Origin: Maricurvus nonylphenolicus
GTDB taxonomy: Bacteria > Pseudomonadota > Gammaproteobacteria > Pseudomonadales > Cellvibrionaceae
Assembly: GCF_042854845.1 (NCBI RefSeq)
Contig: NZ_AP031498.1
Coordinates: forward strand, 620,001 to 684,000
Direction: 5' to 3'
DNA: 64,000 nt
The translations under genes and the position numbers were made by a program. Below the pieces are notes generated by a model that had not been told where the DNA came from, made no database searches, and saw only the letters and a list, made by a program, of their open reading frames with translations. Shown one piece after another: positions 16,804 through 23,966 of this stretch (its first letter is position 1; the number at the start of each line of letters is the position of its first letter).

Positions 16804-17856
16804 TTAGCGCTCGTCGACTTTAAACGCAATCAAATGGTCGGCTTCGATGTCGATTCCCACTTGATCACCTATTTGATAATCATGATGGCTGGGGAAGGCA
16901 GAAGCTACCAGACTACCAGTTGGTAATTTAAGGGTGTAAAGGGTAGAGGTGCCAGCAAAGACTTTATTAACCACCTCGCCCTTTTTAATGCTATCTTCAC
17001 TGTGTATTACATCATCTGGACGCAGTAGCACTTCAACAGGCGCATCAGGCAACCAATCGTAGCAACGGTTACCGCTGATTAACCCAAGCTCTGTAGCCAC
17101 AGTATTTGTATCCACCGCATGGCCGGGCAGAAACACACCTTGGCCGACAAAATCCGCGACAAAGCGTGTACTGGGTTCATGGTATAAATCAAACGGGGCA
17201 GCCCACTGCTGAATATTACCTTGGTAAACCACGCCAATCTTATCGGCGAAGGCAAAGGCCTCTTCCTGATCGTGGGTCACCATAATGGCGGTAATGTTTA
17301 GACTTTTAAGAATTTCGCGGACTTCCACTGCCAGGCTGCGACGCAGATCGACATCAAGGCTGGAAAAGGGCTCATCCATCAACAGTAGTTGTGGTTGAGG
17401 AGCCAGTGCCCGAGCCAGTGCAATACGCTGCTGTTGACCACCAGAAAGCTCGTGAGGAAAGCGATCACCGAGTCCTTCGAGTTTTACCAGAGCCAGCATT
17501 TCGCGACAGATCCGTTCTTTGTCCTGCGTTGAGTAGTGCTGTAAGCCAAAGGTAATGTTGTCGCAGACGCTTAGGTGAGGGAATAGGGCGTAGTCCTGAA
17601 ACACCATGCCGATCTTACGCTTCTCTGGCGGCAGCATGTGTTTACGCGTGGAGATAATCTCATCGGCTAGTGAGATGCTACCTTGGGCAAGCGGTTGGAA
17701 GCCTGCTATAGCGCGAAGGACCGTCGTTTTGCCGCAGCCACTGGGGCCGAGAAGGCAGCAGATATCGCCTTTGGTAATTTTGAGAGAGAAGTTTTCCACC
17801 ACGGTGTGATCATCGTAACAACAGCTGATGTTGTCGAGTTGTAGCAGATGATCCAT
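16804..17856 (-). CDS. Orphan ABC transporter ATPase, iron(III)/polyamine importer type
   Basis: ATP-binding subunit of the CUT1-like group that drives import of ferric iron, sulfate, molybdate or polyamines. Walker A GPSGCGKTT is at residues 37-45, the Q-loop follows in VFQDYALFP, the signature LSGGQ is at 137-141, Walker B LLLMDEP at 157-163 and the switch His in VTHDQEEA. A C-terminal regulatory domain of the TOBE type follows (about residues 250-350, with LLRPDDVIHSED). FbpC is the closest type I recognise, though the match does not settle the substrate. No permease or binding-protein gene is nearby, so it must pair with subunits encoded elsewhere or be a relic. It lies 97 bases after argF in the same direction. 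Confidence 0.82.
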   Translation of the reverse strand: MDHLLQLDNISCCYDDHTVVENFSLKITKGDICCLLGPSGCGKTTVLRAIAGFQPLAQGSISLADEIISTRKHMLPPEKRKIGMVFQDYALFPHLSVCDNITFGLQHYSTQDKERICREMLALVKLEGLGDRFPHELSGGQQQRIALARALAPQPQLLLMDEPFSSLDVDLRRSLAVEVREILKSLNITAIMVTHDQEEAFAFADKIGVVYQGNIQQWAAPFDLYHEPSTRFVADFVGQGVFLPGHAVDTNTVATELGLISGNRCYDWLPDAPVEVLLRPDDVIHSEDSIKKGEVVNKVFAGTSTLYTLKLPTGSLVASAFPSHHDYQIGDQVGIDIEADHLIAFKVDER

Positions 17857-17889
17857 AGGTACTTCTCTTTGCTATTGAGGGGGAGTTCT

Positions 17890-17948
17890 AAATGGGGCCT
17901 GAGAGACTGCCCCACGAAGTGTTGTGGGTACCCGCAGGGCCAGACCCC
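17890..17948. repeat. Decayed copy of the paired GGGGTC repeat
   Basis: The right part GGGTACCCGCAGGGCCAGACCCC-like sequence (17926-17948, interrupted by a few changes) and a left GGGGCCTGAG...CTGCCCC (about 17894-17913) resemble the doublet units at 1551-1637, but with many substitutions. It lies between two genes that read in the same direction. Confidence 0.45.
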
Positions 17949-17953
17949 TTTTC

Positions 17954-18865
17954 TTAGTTATTCAGAAGCAGGAATTCGATAAGCGCTTTTTGTGCATGCA
18001 GACGGTTTTCCGCTTCATCCCAAACCACAGAAATTTTGTCGTCTTCCAATAGATCGGCGCTGACTTCTTCGCCTCGGTGAGCCGGCAAGCAGTGCATAAA
18101 GATGGCATCGCTATTGGCGTGGCTCATCATCTCGTGATCAACCTGGTAACCAGCAAATTTTTGCTCGCGTTCTTTCTGCTCTTCTTCCTGCCCCATAGAG
18201 GCCCAGACGTCAGTTACAACCCAGTCACTGCCTTTTACGGCGTCAGTTGGGTTGCGCAGGATGGTTACACGATCCTTATTGGCCTCAACTAACTCAGGTG
18301 CTGGATCAAAACCTTCCGGGCAGGCAATGCGTAATTCAAAATCACACTGGCGTGCAGCGTTAATATAGGAGTGACACATATTGTTGCCATCACCTACCCA
18401 GGTTACGACCTTGCCCTGGGGATCGCCACGCTGTTCCTTGTAGGTTTGAATATCGGCCAGCAGCTGACAGGGGTGATAATCATCGGTCAGGGCATTAATA
18501 ACTGGCACCCTGGAGTACTGAGCAAAGCGCTCAATCTTGTCGTGCTCAAAGGTACGGATCATCATGATATCCACCATGCGCGATAACACGCGGGCAGAAT
18601 CTTCAATCGGCTCACCGCGACCCAATTGGGTATCGCGTGGAGACAGGAATAGTGCGCTGCCACCCAGCTGAGCCATACCGGCTTCAAAGGATACACGGGT
18701 ACGGGTAGATGATTTTTCAAAAATCATCCCCAGTACTTTATTTTTGAACGGTTCGCCTGCGGTGCCCTGTTTATGTTGGGCTTTCATCTCGATCGCGCGG
18801 TCGATAACCTGGCGCAGTTCGTCTTGTGATAAATCGAGAAGAGTTAAAAAGTGTCTAACAGCCAT
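17954..18865 (-). CDS. argF: Ornithine carbamoyltransferase
   Basis: Anabolic transfer of carbamoyl phosphate to ornithine to give citrulline in arginine synthesis. The carbamoyl-phosphate motif SSTRTR lies in FEKSSTRTRVSFE (about residues 50-62) and the ornithine-binding motif HCLPAHRG near the C-terminus. 303 residues, normal for the family. It follows argD in the same direction with a 39-base gap, so the two form an arginine synthesis operon. HPCQ in NALTDDYHPCQLLAD is also the family motif. Confidence 0.97.
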   Translation of the reverse strand: MAVRHFLTLLDLSQDELRQVIDRAIEMKAQHKQGTAGEPFKNKVLGMIFEKSSTRTRVSFEAGMAQLGGSALFLSPRDTQLGRGEPIEDSARVLSRMVDIMMIRTFEHDKIERFAQYSRVPVINALTDDYHPCQLLADIQTYKEQRGDPQGKVVTWVGDGNNMCHSYINAARQCDFELRIACPEGFDPAPELVEANKDRVTILRNPTDAVKGSDWVVTDVWASMGQEEEQKEREQKFAGYQVDHEMMSHANSDAIFMHCLPAHRGEEVSADLLEDDKISVVWDEAENRLHAQKALIEFLLLNN

Positions 18866-18904
18866 AATTGTTTACCGTGTGTGGCTAAAAGGCTTAAGCC
18901 TTAA

Positions 18905-20074
18905 TTATAACGCGTTGATCAGAGCAATAACTTTTTCGACGATGTTGTCAGCATCGGCTTGCGACAAAATCAGTGGTGGTAGCAATCGAATGGTATTGCC
19001 TGCGGTGACATTCAGCAGTAATCCTGCTTCCATAGCTTTCGCTACCAGCTGTGGACAATCCTGATTGAGCTGAATGCCTACCATTAGGCCCAAGCCACGG
19101 ATATCAACAACTTTACCGTTACCCTGCAGAGCTTCACCAAATGATTTCAGCAAGTATTGGCCCTGCGCTTCTGCATTTTCAATCAGCTTGTCGTTTACCA
19201 GAGTTTCTACGACGGCGCTGGCGCCGTGACAGGCCAAGGGGTTGCCGCCAAAGGTTGAGCCATGATTACCAGGTTGCAGAATTTCGGCGGCTTTACCCTG
19301 CGCCAGGCAGGCGCCAATGGGTAAACCGTTCCCCAAACCTTTAGCCGTCGTCACCACATCAGGCTTAATGCCATTGTGTTGGAAAGCAAAGTACTTACCT
19401 GTACGGCCATTGCCTGTCTGAATCTCATCCAGCATTAACAGCCAGTCGTTTTGATCGCAGATGTCGCGCAGCTGGTTTAAGTAGTCGCCAGCAGGCACGT
19501 TTACACCGCCCTCACCTTGTACGGGTTCGACCAGAATAGCAACGATATTGTTGTTCTGCTCAGCAAGTGCTTTCACCGCCTCTACATCATTGTAAGGCGC
19601 ATTAACAAAACCACTGACCAGCGGCTCAAAGCCCTGCTGAACTTTCGGGTTACCAGTTGCCGACAGGGTGGCCATGGTACGCCCGTGGAAGCTGCCGTTC
19701 ATGGTAATAATCGTTGGGCAATCGATGCCCTTCTCATTGCCGTACTTGCGAGCAATCTTAATCGCCGCTTCATTAGCCTCTGCACCGGAGTTGGAGAAAA
19801 ACACCTTCTCCATACCGGATTGTGAGCACAGTTGCTCGGCCAGCTTTTCCTGCGGTTGGATATTGTAGAGGTTGGACACATGCACCAGGGTTTGGGCCTG
19901 CTCGGTAATCGCCTGAGTGAAAGCCGGGTGGCAATGGCCCAGTGCGCAAACGGCAATACCGCTGAGTGCATCGAGGTAGCGTCGGCCCTGATCGTCCCAC
20001 AGGTGCATGCCTTCACCCTTCACAAGGGTGATAGCTCTCTCGCCGTAGGTATTCATCAGTGCCTGGGTGCTCAT
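18905..20074 (-). CDS. argD: Acetylornithine aminotransferase
   Basis: Class III PLP-dependent aminotransferase that converts N-acetylglutamate semialdehyde to N-acetylornithine; family members often also act on succinyldiaminopimelate. Visible motifs are SNSGAEANEAAIKIAR (cofactor phosphate binding), MLDEIQTGNGRTGKYFA, and TTAKGLGNGLPIGA with the Schiff-base lysine. 389 residues is standard. First gene of the argD-argF operon. Its leader contains a hairpin with a T run (see the separate entry). Confidence 0.96.
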   Translation of the reverse strand: MSTQALMNTYGERAITLVKGEGMHLWDDQGRRYLDALSGIAVCALGHCHPAFTQAITEQAQTLVHVSNLYNIQPQEKLAEQLCSQSGMEKVFFSNSGAEANEAAIKIARKYGNEKGIDCPTIITMNGSFHGRTMATLSATGNPKVQQGFEPLVSGFVNAPYNDVEAVKALAEQNNNIVAILVEPVQGEGGVNVPAGDYLNQLRDICDQNDWLLMLDEIQTGNGRTGKYFAFQHNGIKPDVVTTAKGLGNGLPIGACLAQGKAAEILQPGNHGSTFGGNPLACHGASAVVETLVNDKLIENAEAQGQYLLKSFGEALQGNGKVVDIRGLGLMVGIQLNQDCPQLVAKAMEAGLLLNVTAGNTIRLLPPLILSQADADNIVEKVIALINAL

Positions 20075-20149
20075 TGTCGTTACTCCAACCGAGTTAGTGG
20101 ATCAGCTCATAAGGCGTATGTCGCTGACCCGTTATGTAGCTTTCAAAAA

Positions 20150-20194
20150 CAAAAACAGGCAGCGCGTGCTGCCTGGAAGACGGGAGATAGTATA
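20150..20194 (-). promoter_or_regulatory. argD promoter candidate with an early terminator-like hairpin
   Basis: On the minus strand a TATACT box (20194-20189) is followed within about 15 bases by a perfect 8-base stem CAGGCAGC-ACGC-GCTGCCTG (20175-20156) and a TTTTTGTTTTT tract. This looks like a Rho-independent terminator sitting about 80 bases before the argD start. It could attenuate argD or end a very short transcript. Inference only. Confidence 0.4.
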
Positions 20195-20268
20195 AGACAA
20201 TCAGCGGCTTGTAAATCCGCATAGTACGGGGCTTGCGGAGTATTTTGGGGTGTTTTCCCTTAGGGGTA

Positions 20269-20332
20269 TTACAGGGGCGGCAGGATTAGGTTAAAATAGC
20301 GCCTAAATAACCCAGCGAATTACTGGGTTTTT
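20269..20332 (+). promoter_or_regulatory. grxD promoter candidate and leader hairpin
   Basis: TTACAG (20269-20274), 17-base spacer and TAAAAT (20292-20297) followed by AGCGCC. Directly after the expected start site is AACCCAG-N7-CTGGGTT (20309-20329) followed by TTT, a weak terminator-like hairpin about 75 bases before the grxD start. Confidence 0.45.
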
Positions 20333-20404
20333 CATTATATGGGCCCCTTCATATGCATAGGCCCAGACCTGCCACCGTGAGAAAGTTAGAGGTTAGATGT
20401 CCCC

Positions 20405-20731
20405 ATGGATATTATGGAAACCATCAAAAAGCAAATCGAAGAGAACGACATCATTCTGTATATGAAGGGTTCTCCCAATGCCCCGCAGTGTGGTTTTTCC
20501 ATGCGTACCTCCCAAGCCATTATGGCCTGTGGCCAGCGTTTCGCTTATGTAGATGTCCTGTCTAACCCGGACATTCGCTCCAACCTGCCAACTTACGCTA
20601 ACTGGCCAACCTTCCCACAGCTGTGGGTTAAAGGCGAGCTGATTGGTGGCTGCGACATCGTCACCGAAATGCATGAGAAGGGTGAGTTGAAGACTATCCT
20701 CGACGAAGCGGCTGCTGATAGCGCCGAATAA
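20405..20731 (+). CDS. grxD: Monothiol glutaredoxin, CGFS type
   Basis: CGFS-type glutaredoxin that carries a [2Fe-2S] cluster with glutathione and hands it to iron-sulfur proteins. The active site is QCGFSMRTSQA (residues about 28-38), with the conserved glutathione-binding WPTFPQLWV and GGCDIV segments. 108 residues, close to E. coli GrxD. The start at MDIMET is chosen by length; METIKK three codons on is also possible. It stands alone and ends in a strong terminator. Confidence 0.95.
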   Translation: MDIMETIKKQIEENDIILYMKGSPNAPQCGFSMRTSQAIMACGQRFAYVDVLSNPDIRSNLPTYANWPTFPQLWVKGELIGGCDIVTEMHEKGELKTILDEAAADSAE

Positions 20732-20756
20732 AGCTGCCCCAAGCGCTTTGCCCCTT

Positions 20757-20789
20757 CTAAAAAAGCCCTGCACTCTGCAGGGCTTTTTT
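20757..20789 (+). terminator. Terminator after grxD
   Basis: AGCCCTGCA-CTC-TGCAGGGCT hairpin with flanking A run and TTTTTT, about 28 bases after the stop. Confidence 0.93.
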
Positions 20790-20892
20790 GTATCTATCCA
20801 AACAACCCATTCTATAACCCCCCCATAGTGCGCATAATTTCGTCTATACGGATAAAGTGGCACCTGCAAATCTAAAGTGTTCTTAGTTGCTA

Positions 20893-20921
20893 TTGATAAC
20901 AACTATCACTTCTATTAGAAT
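20893..20921 (+). promoter_or_regulatory. Porin promoter with an overlapping Fur box
   Basis: TTGATA (20893-20898), 17-base spacer and TAGAAT (20916-20921) form a good sigma-70 promoter. TGATAACAACTATCA (20894-20908) overlaps the -35 box and matches the 7-1-7 Fur consensus TGATAATNATTATCA at 12 of 14 defined positions. Iron-dependent repression is therefore likely. Further down, TATCTT-GGGG-AAGATA (20945-20960) is a small hairpin that shows the ribosome-binding site in its loop. Confidence 0.75.
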
Positions 20922-20964
20922 TTGCGCGCTATTTTGCACATATATATCTTGGGGAAGATAAAAA

Positions 20965-22176
20965 ATGTTGAAAAAATCCTTCTTGGCCGCCGCTATCGGT
21001 CTGGCTACTGTATCCGCGCAAGCGGCTGAAACCCCATCCATGGAAGAGATGTGGAAATTGATTCAGCAGCAGCAAGCTGAAATCAAAAACCTGAAGTCTC
21101 AGCTGAACCAAGCTGAAACCAAAATCGAAGAAACCGAAGTAAAAGTTGCTGCTACTGCTGATGCAGTTGAGCAAGGTGCTGTTCTGGCTAGCAACAGCAA
21201 GCTGGCTACACTGGCTTCCTGGGCTGAGAAGACTTCTATCGGTGGTTACGGTGAGCACCACTTCAACCACAGAGACGGCGATGACCAGATTGATGCGCAC
21301 CGTTTCGTATTGTTCTTCGGTCACCAGTTCCGTGATGACCTGCGTTTCTTCTCTGAGCTGGAAGTTGAGCACGCTCACACCGGTAAAGAAGGTAAAGTTG
21401 AACTGGAGCAGGCCTACATTGAGTGGGATTACGCTGAGAAGCACAGCGTACAGTTCGGTCAGTTCCTGATCCCTGTAGGTATCCTGAACGAAACGCATGA
21501 GCCAGATACTTTCTACGGTACCGAGCGTAACCCAGTTGAGAAAAACATCATTCCTGCGACCTGGTGGGAAGCCGGTGTTCAGCTGCACGGTGAAGTTGTT
21601 CCTGGTCTGAGCTATAACGCTTCTGTTCACAGTGGTCTGAAAATCGACACTGATGCGGGTAAATTCAAAGTACGTGATGGCCGCCAGGGTAACTCTGAGG
21701 CTGTTGCAGAAGATTGGGCATTCACCGGTCGCCTGAAGTACACTGGCATTGCTGGTCTGGAGCTGGGTCTGACCTTACAGCATCAGCAAGATGTGACTCA
21801 GGGTATTTTAAGCGATGACGCTGATGCTTTACTGACCGAAGTGCACGCATCTTACAACGCTGGCAACTTTGGTCTGCGCGCTCTGTGGGCTGAGTGGGAT
21901 ATCGAAGGTGATTACTTCGAAGCTTTAGGTGCTGACTCGCAGGAAGGTTGGTTCATTGAGCCTTCTTACAAGCTGACCGAGAAGCTGGGTGCTTTTGTTC
22001 GTTACTACGAGTACAACAACACAGCGGGCGATTCCTCCTCTGAGGACAACGAAGCATGGCAGTACGGTGTTAACTACTGGCTGCACCCGAATGTTGTCCT
22101 GAAGGCTGATGTTACCGACTCTGTTGATGGAGCCGAAGACGATTCCTTCAACCTGGGTGTAGGTTGGTCTTTCTAA
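20965..22176 (+). CDS. Outer-membrane porin, phosphate-selective O/P-like
   Basis: Predicted beta-barrel channel of the outer membrane. A signal peptide (MLKKSFLAAAIGLATVSAQA, cleavage before AETPS) is followed by a short coiled coil at about residues 25-70 (MEEMWKLIQQQQAEIKNLK), as in OprO/OprP and related trimeric porins, then about 330 residues of alternating polar and aromatic strands ending in the terminal Phe (LGVGWSF) needed for Bam-mediated assembly. Codon use suggests high expression. The Fur box at the promoter argues for a role in iron-limited growth rather than phosphate uptake. The two genes after it encode a periplasmic flavoprotein and a PepSY-type membrane protein and may be part of the same system. 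Confidence 0.8.
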   Translation: MLKKSFLAAAIGLATVSAQAAETPSMEEMWKLIQQQQAEIKNLKSQLNQAETKIEETEVKVAATADAVEQGAVLASNSKLATLASWAEKTSIGGYGEHHFNHRDGDDQIDAHRFVLFFGHQFRDDLRFFSELEVEHAHTGKEGKVELEQAYIEWDYAEKHSVQFGQFLIPVGILNETHEPDTFYGTERNPVEKNIIPATWWEAGVQLHGEVVPGLSYNASVHSGLKIDTDAGKFKVRDGRQGNSEAVAEDWAFTGRLKYTGIAGLELGLTLQHQQDVTQGILSDDADALLTEVHASYNAGNFGLRALWAEWDIEGDYFEALGADSQEGWFIEPSYKLTEKLGAFVRYYEYNNTAGDSSSEDNEAWQYGVNYWLHPNVVLKADVTDSVDGAEDDSFNLGVGWSF

Positions 22177-22207
22177 GTTAGTCGTTAATACGATTAAACA
22201 TAGAAAC

Positions 22208-22237
22208 AAAAGGGGCGAATCACTCGCCCCTTTTGTG
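22208..22237 (+). terminator. Terminator (possibly leaky) after the porin
   Basis: AAAAGGGGCGA-ATCAC-TCGCCCCTTTT hairpin, about 30 bases after the porin stop and 20 bases before the next gene. It may lower, rather than stop, transcription into the FMN-binding gene. Confidence 0.8.
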
Positions 22238-22255
22238 CGTTTGTAGAAGTAAAAA

Positions 22256-22783
22256 ATGAAAAAACTGATTTTATTGATATGGATAGGTTTGATGTCCTTC
22301 GATGCCTTGGCGCAACGGGGCAAATTCCTAACCACCGAAGATTTCCATCAACTTGCCTTTCCTAACCAGGAAATGAAGTGGCAGGCTTTGTGGGTCAACA
22401 AAACCCTGAGAGTCGATATGGAAAAGATCCTTAACCACTCGGTGAGAGGTTTACGTATTCGCTATTGGGGCCATGAAAACCGCACGGCCTGGATTTTTGA
22501 AGAGATTGGTAAAGAGCTGCCCATCACCGTTGGCGTTGTTGTGGATGGTGACAGTATCGATCAGGTTCACATTATGGAATACCGCGAAAGCCGTGGTGGT
22601 GAAGTGCGTTATCCCTTTTTTACCAAGCAGTTTATTGGTGTAAAGCTTGAGCAGAAAGAAGAGCGTGTAAAACTCGATAGCCATATCGACGGTATTACCG
22701 GGGCGACGCTGTCCGTGCGTGCCTTAAAGAAAATCGCTACACTAGCGCTTTTCTGCCACCAGCAAACACCTTTTGGTAAGTAA
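22256..22783 (+). CDS. Periplasmic FMN-binding domain protein with covalent-flavin motif
   Basis: Small exported flavoprotein of 175 residues. The N-terminus MKKLILLIWIGLMSFDALAQ is a signal peptide. The C-terminal FMN-binding domain carries D145-G-I-T-G-A-T151, an exact match to the ApbE flavinylation motif Dxx(s/t)gAT, so FMN is expected on Thr151. Such domains, as in NqrC and RnfG, move electrons on the outer face of the inner membrane. It is followed after 9 bases by the PepSY-type membrane protein gene, which probably supplies or receives the electrons. No apbE gene is in the window. Electron-transfer role is inferred from the motif and the context. Confidence 0.82.
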   Translation: MKKLILLIWIGLMSFDALAQRGKFLTTEDFHQLAFPNQEMKWQALWVNKTLRVDMEKILNHSVRGLRIRYWGHENRTAWIFEEIGKELPITVGVVVDGDSIDQVHIMEYRESRGGEVRYPFFTKQFIGVKLEQKEERVKLDSHIDGITGATLSVRALKKIATLALFCHQQTPFGK

Positions 22784-22792
22784 TAGAGCACC

Positions 22793-23584
22793 GTGAACGC
22801 CCAGCAGCCAACTTCTCCGCCAGATCAAAAAGCCAAACAGAAACGCAGACGTCGGCAGCAAGTCAGGGCATTTCTATGGCGCTGGCATAGACGCCTGGGA
22901 TTGGTTGCGGCCATTTTGGTGCTAGTGCTTTCCGTGACCGGCATCGCACTCAATCACACCGAAGCCCTAAAGCTCGATGAATCCCCGTTGCGTAACCAGT
23001 GGTTGCTATCCCTCTATGGCGTTGAAGCCCCGGAAATCACTTCCTATGCCTTTGGTGAGCAGTATCTCAGTCACCTTGGTGGTGATTACCTGTACCTTAA
23101 TAGTGATGAGCTGGCTTACTGCCGCGGTCATTTTGCCGGTGTCGTTTCTATAACCGGCTTGTGGATCGCGGGTTGTGGTGACGAGCTGATACTGATGACT
23201 GACGATGGTGAGATTGTTGAGCGTATCGGCAGTGTTTATCAGTTGCCAACATCGCTGACTCGTATTGGCCGCTGTGGCGAATCCCTGTGTTTTGAAGCTG
23301 GCGCCCAACGTTATATTGGCGATGTGGATCAGCTTGCCTGGCGTCCTGTGGATAAGGGCGAAAGTGACTGGAGTCAGTCTGTGACATCGCCAGAAACCAT
23401 CCGCAAGGCGTTAGTTGAGCAGTATCAGGGTGAAGCTATCAGTTGGGAGCGAGTGATGCTTGATATGCACAGTGGTCGAATTTTGAGCGGCTTCGGTGTG
23501 GCGCTGATGGACTTGGCTGCCATTGGTTTGATCTTGTTATCTATCTCTGGTTTTACCCTCTGGTATCAAGGCCGCAGACGCTGA
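22793..23584 (+). CDS. PepSY-associated membrane protein, possible reductase subunit
   Basis: Inner-membrane protein of 263 residues with a GTG start placed 9 bases after the preceding stop. A very basic N-terminus (KQKRRRRQQ) precedes WRWHRRLGLVAAILVLVLSVTGIALNH, which is the typical first helix of PepSY-associated TM proteins, with histidines that may bind haem. A periplasmic domain of about 180 residues contains four cysteines (YCRGH, IAGCGDE, RIGRCGESLC), and a second helix lies near the C-terminus (LMDLAAIGLILLSISGFTLWY). Coupling to the FMN-binding protein and a Fur-regulated porin suggests ferric-complex reduction or siderophore handling, as for other PepSY proteins of iron regulons. 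Substrate unknown. Confidence 0.75.
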   Translation: MNAQQPTSPPDQKAKQKRRRRQQVRAFLWRWHRRLGLVAAILVLVLSVTGIALNHTEALKLDESPLRNQWLLSLYGVEAPEITSYAFGEQYLSHLGGDYLYLNSDELAYCRGHFAGVVSITGLWIAGCGDELILMTDDGEIVERIGSVYQLPTSLTRIGRCGESLCFEAGAQRYIGDVDQLAWRPVDKGESDWSQSVTSPETIRKALVEQYQGEAISWERVMLDMHSGRILSGFGVALMDLAAIGLILLSISGFTLWYQGRRR

Positions 23585-23966
23585 CCCATTAGTCGCATCG
23601 AGCGACCGTTAATCCTCCTGAATTTGCTGAACAATAATAGGGGCCGCTTTCGCAGTTGGCGCTTAAATAGTGGTCTCTTTCACTTTTATAGCAGCTTATG
23701 GCGCCCAAAATTACCATTTTCGTACCTTTTGCGGCAGTTGACTAAACTGTCAAAGAACGGCATAAAAGAAGTCTTTGTAAACCCTTGATGAACTTATTCG
23801 TTTTAATAATAGGTTATTGATTTTCCAGTACTTTTTGTCGTTCCTAATAACTAAATGTGCAGTCAATTCACTGCACTATAAAGCCACTGAAGGATTAGTC
23901 GATAAGCAGGAGATAAAGGTCTGATAGGTCCTATCAAGATGCTATCCAGAAATTAAACCTGAGATT
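23585..23966. other. 382-base gap before the kinase gene, no gene seen
   Basis: No convincing coding sequence or RNA gene. The right half is A/T-rich and presumably holds the kinase promoter. I could not pick one with good spacing. Confidence 0.4.

Noticed and set aside
20929..21630. 233-codon frame opposite the porin start
   Set aside because: It covers the porin promoter and signal peptide region on the opposite strand and arises from porin codon bias.
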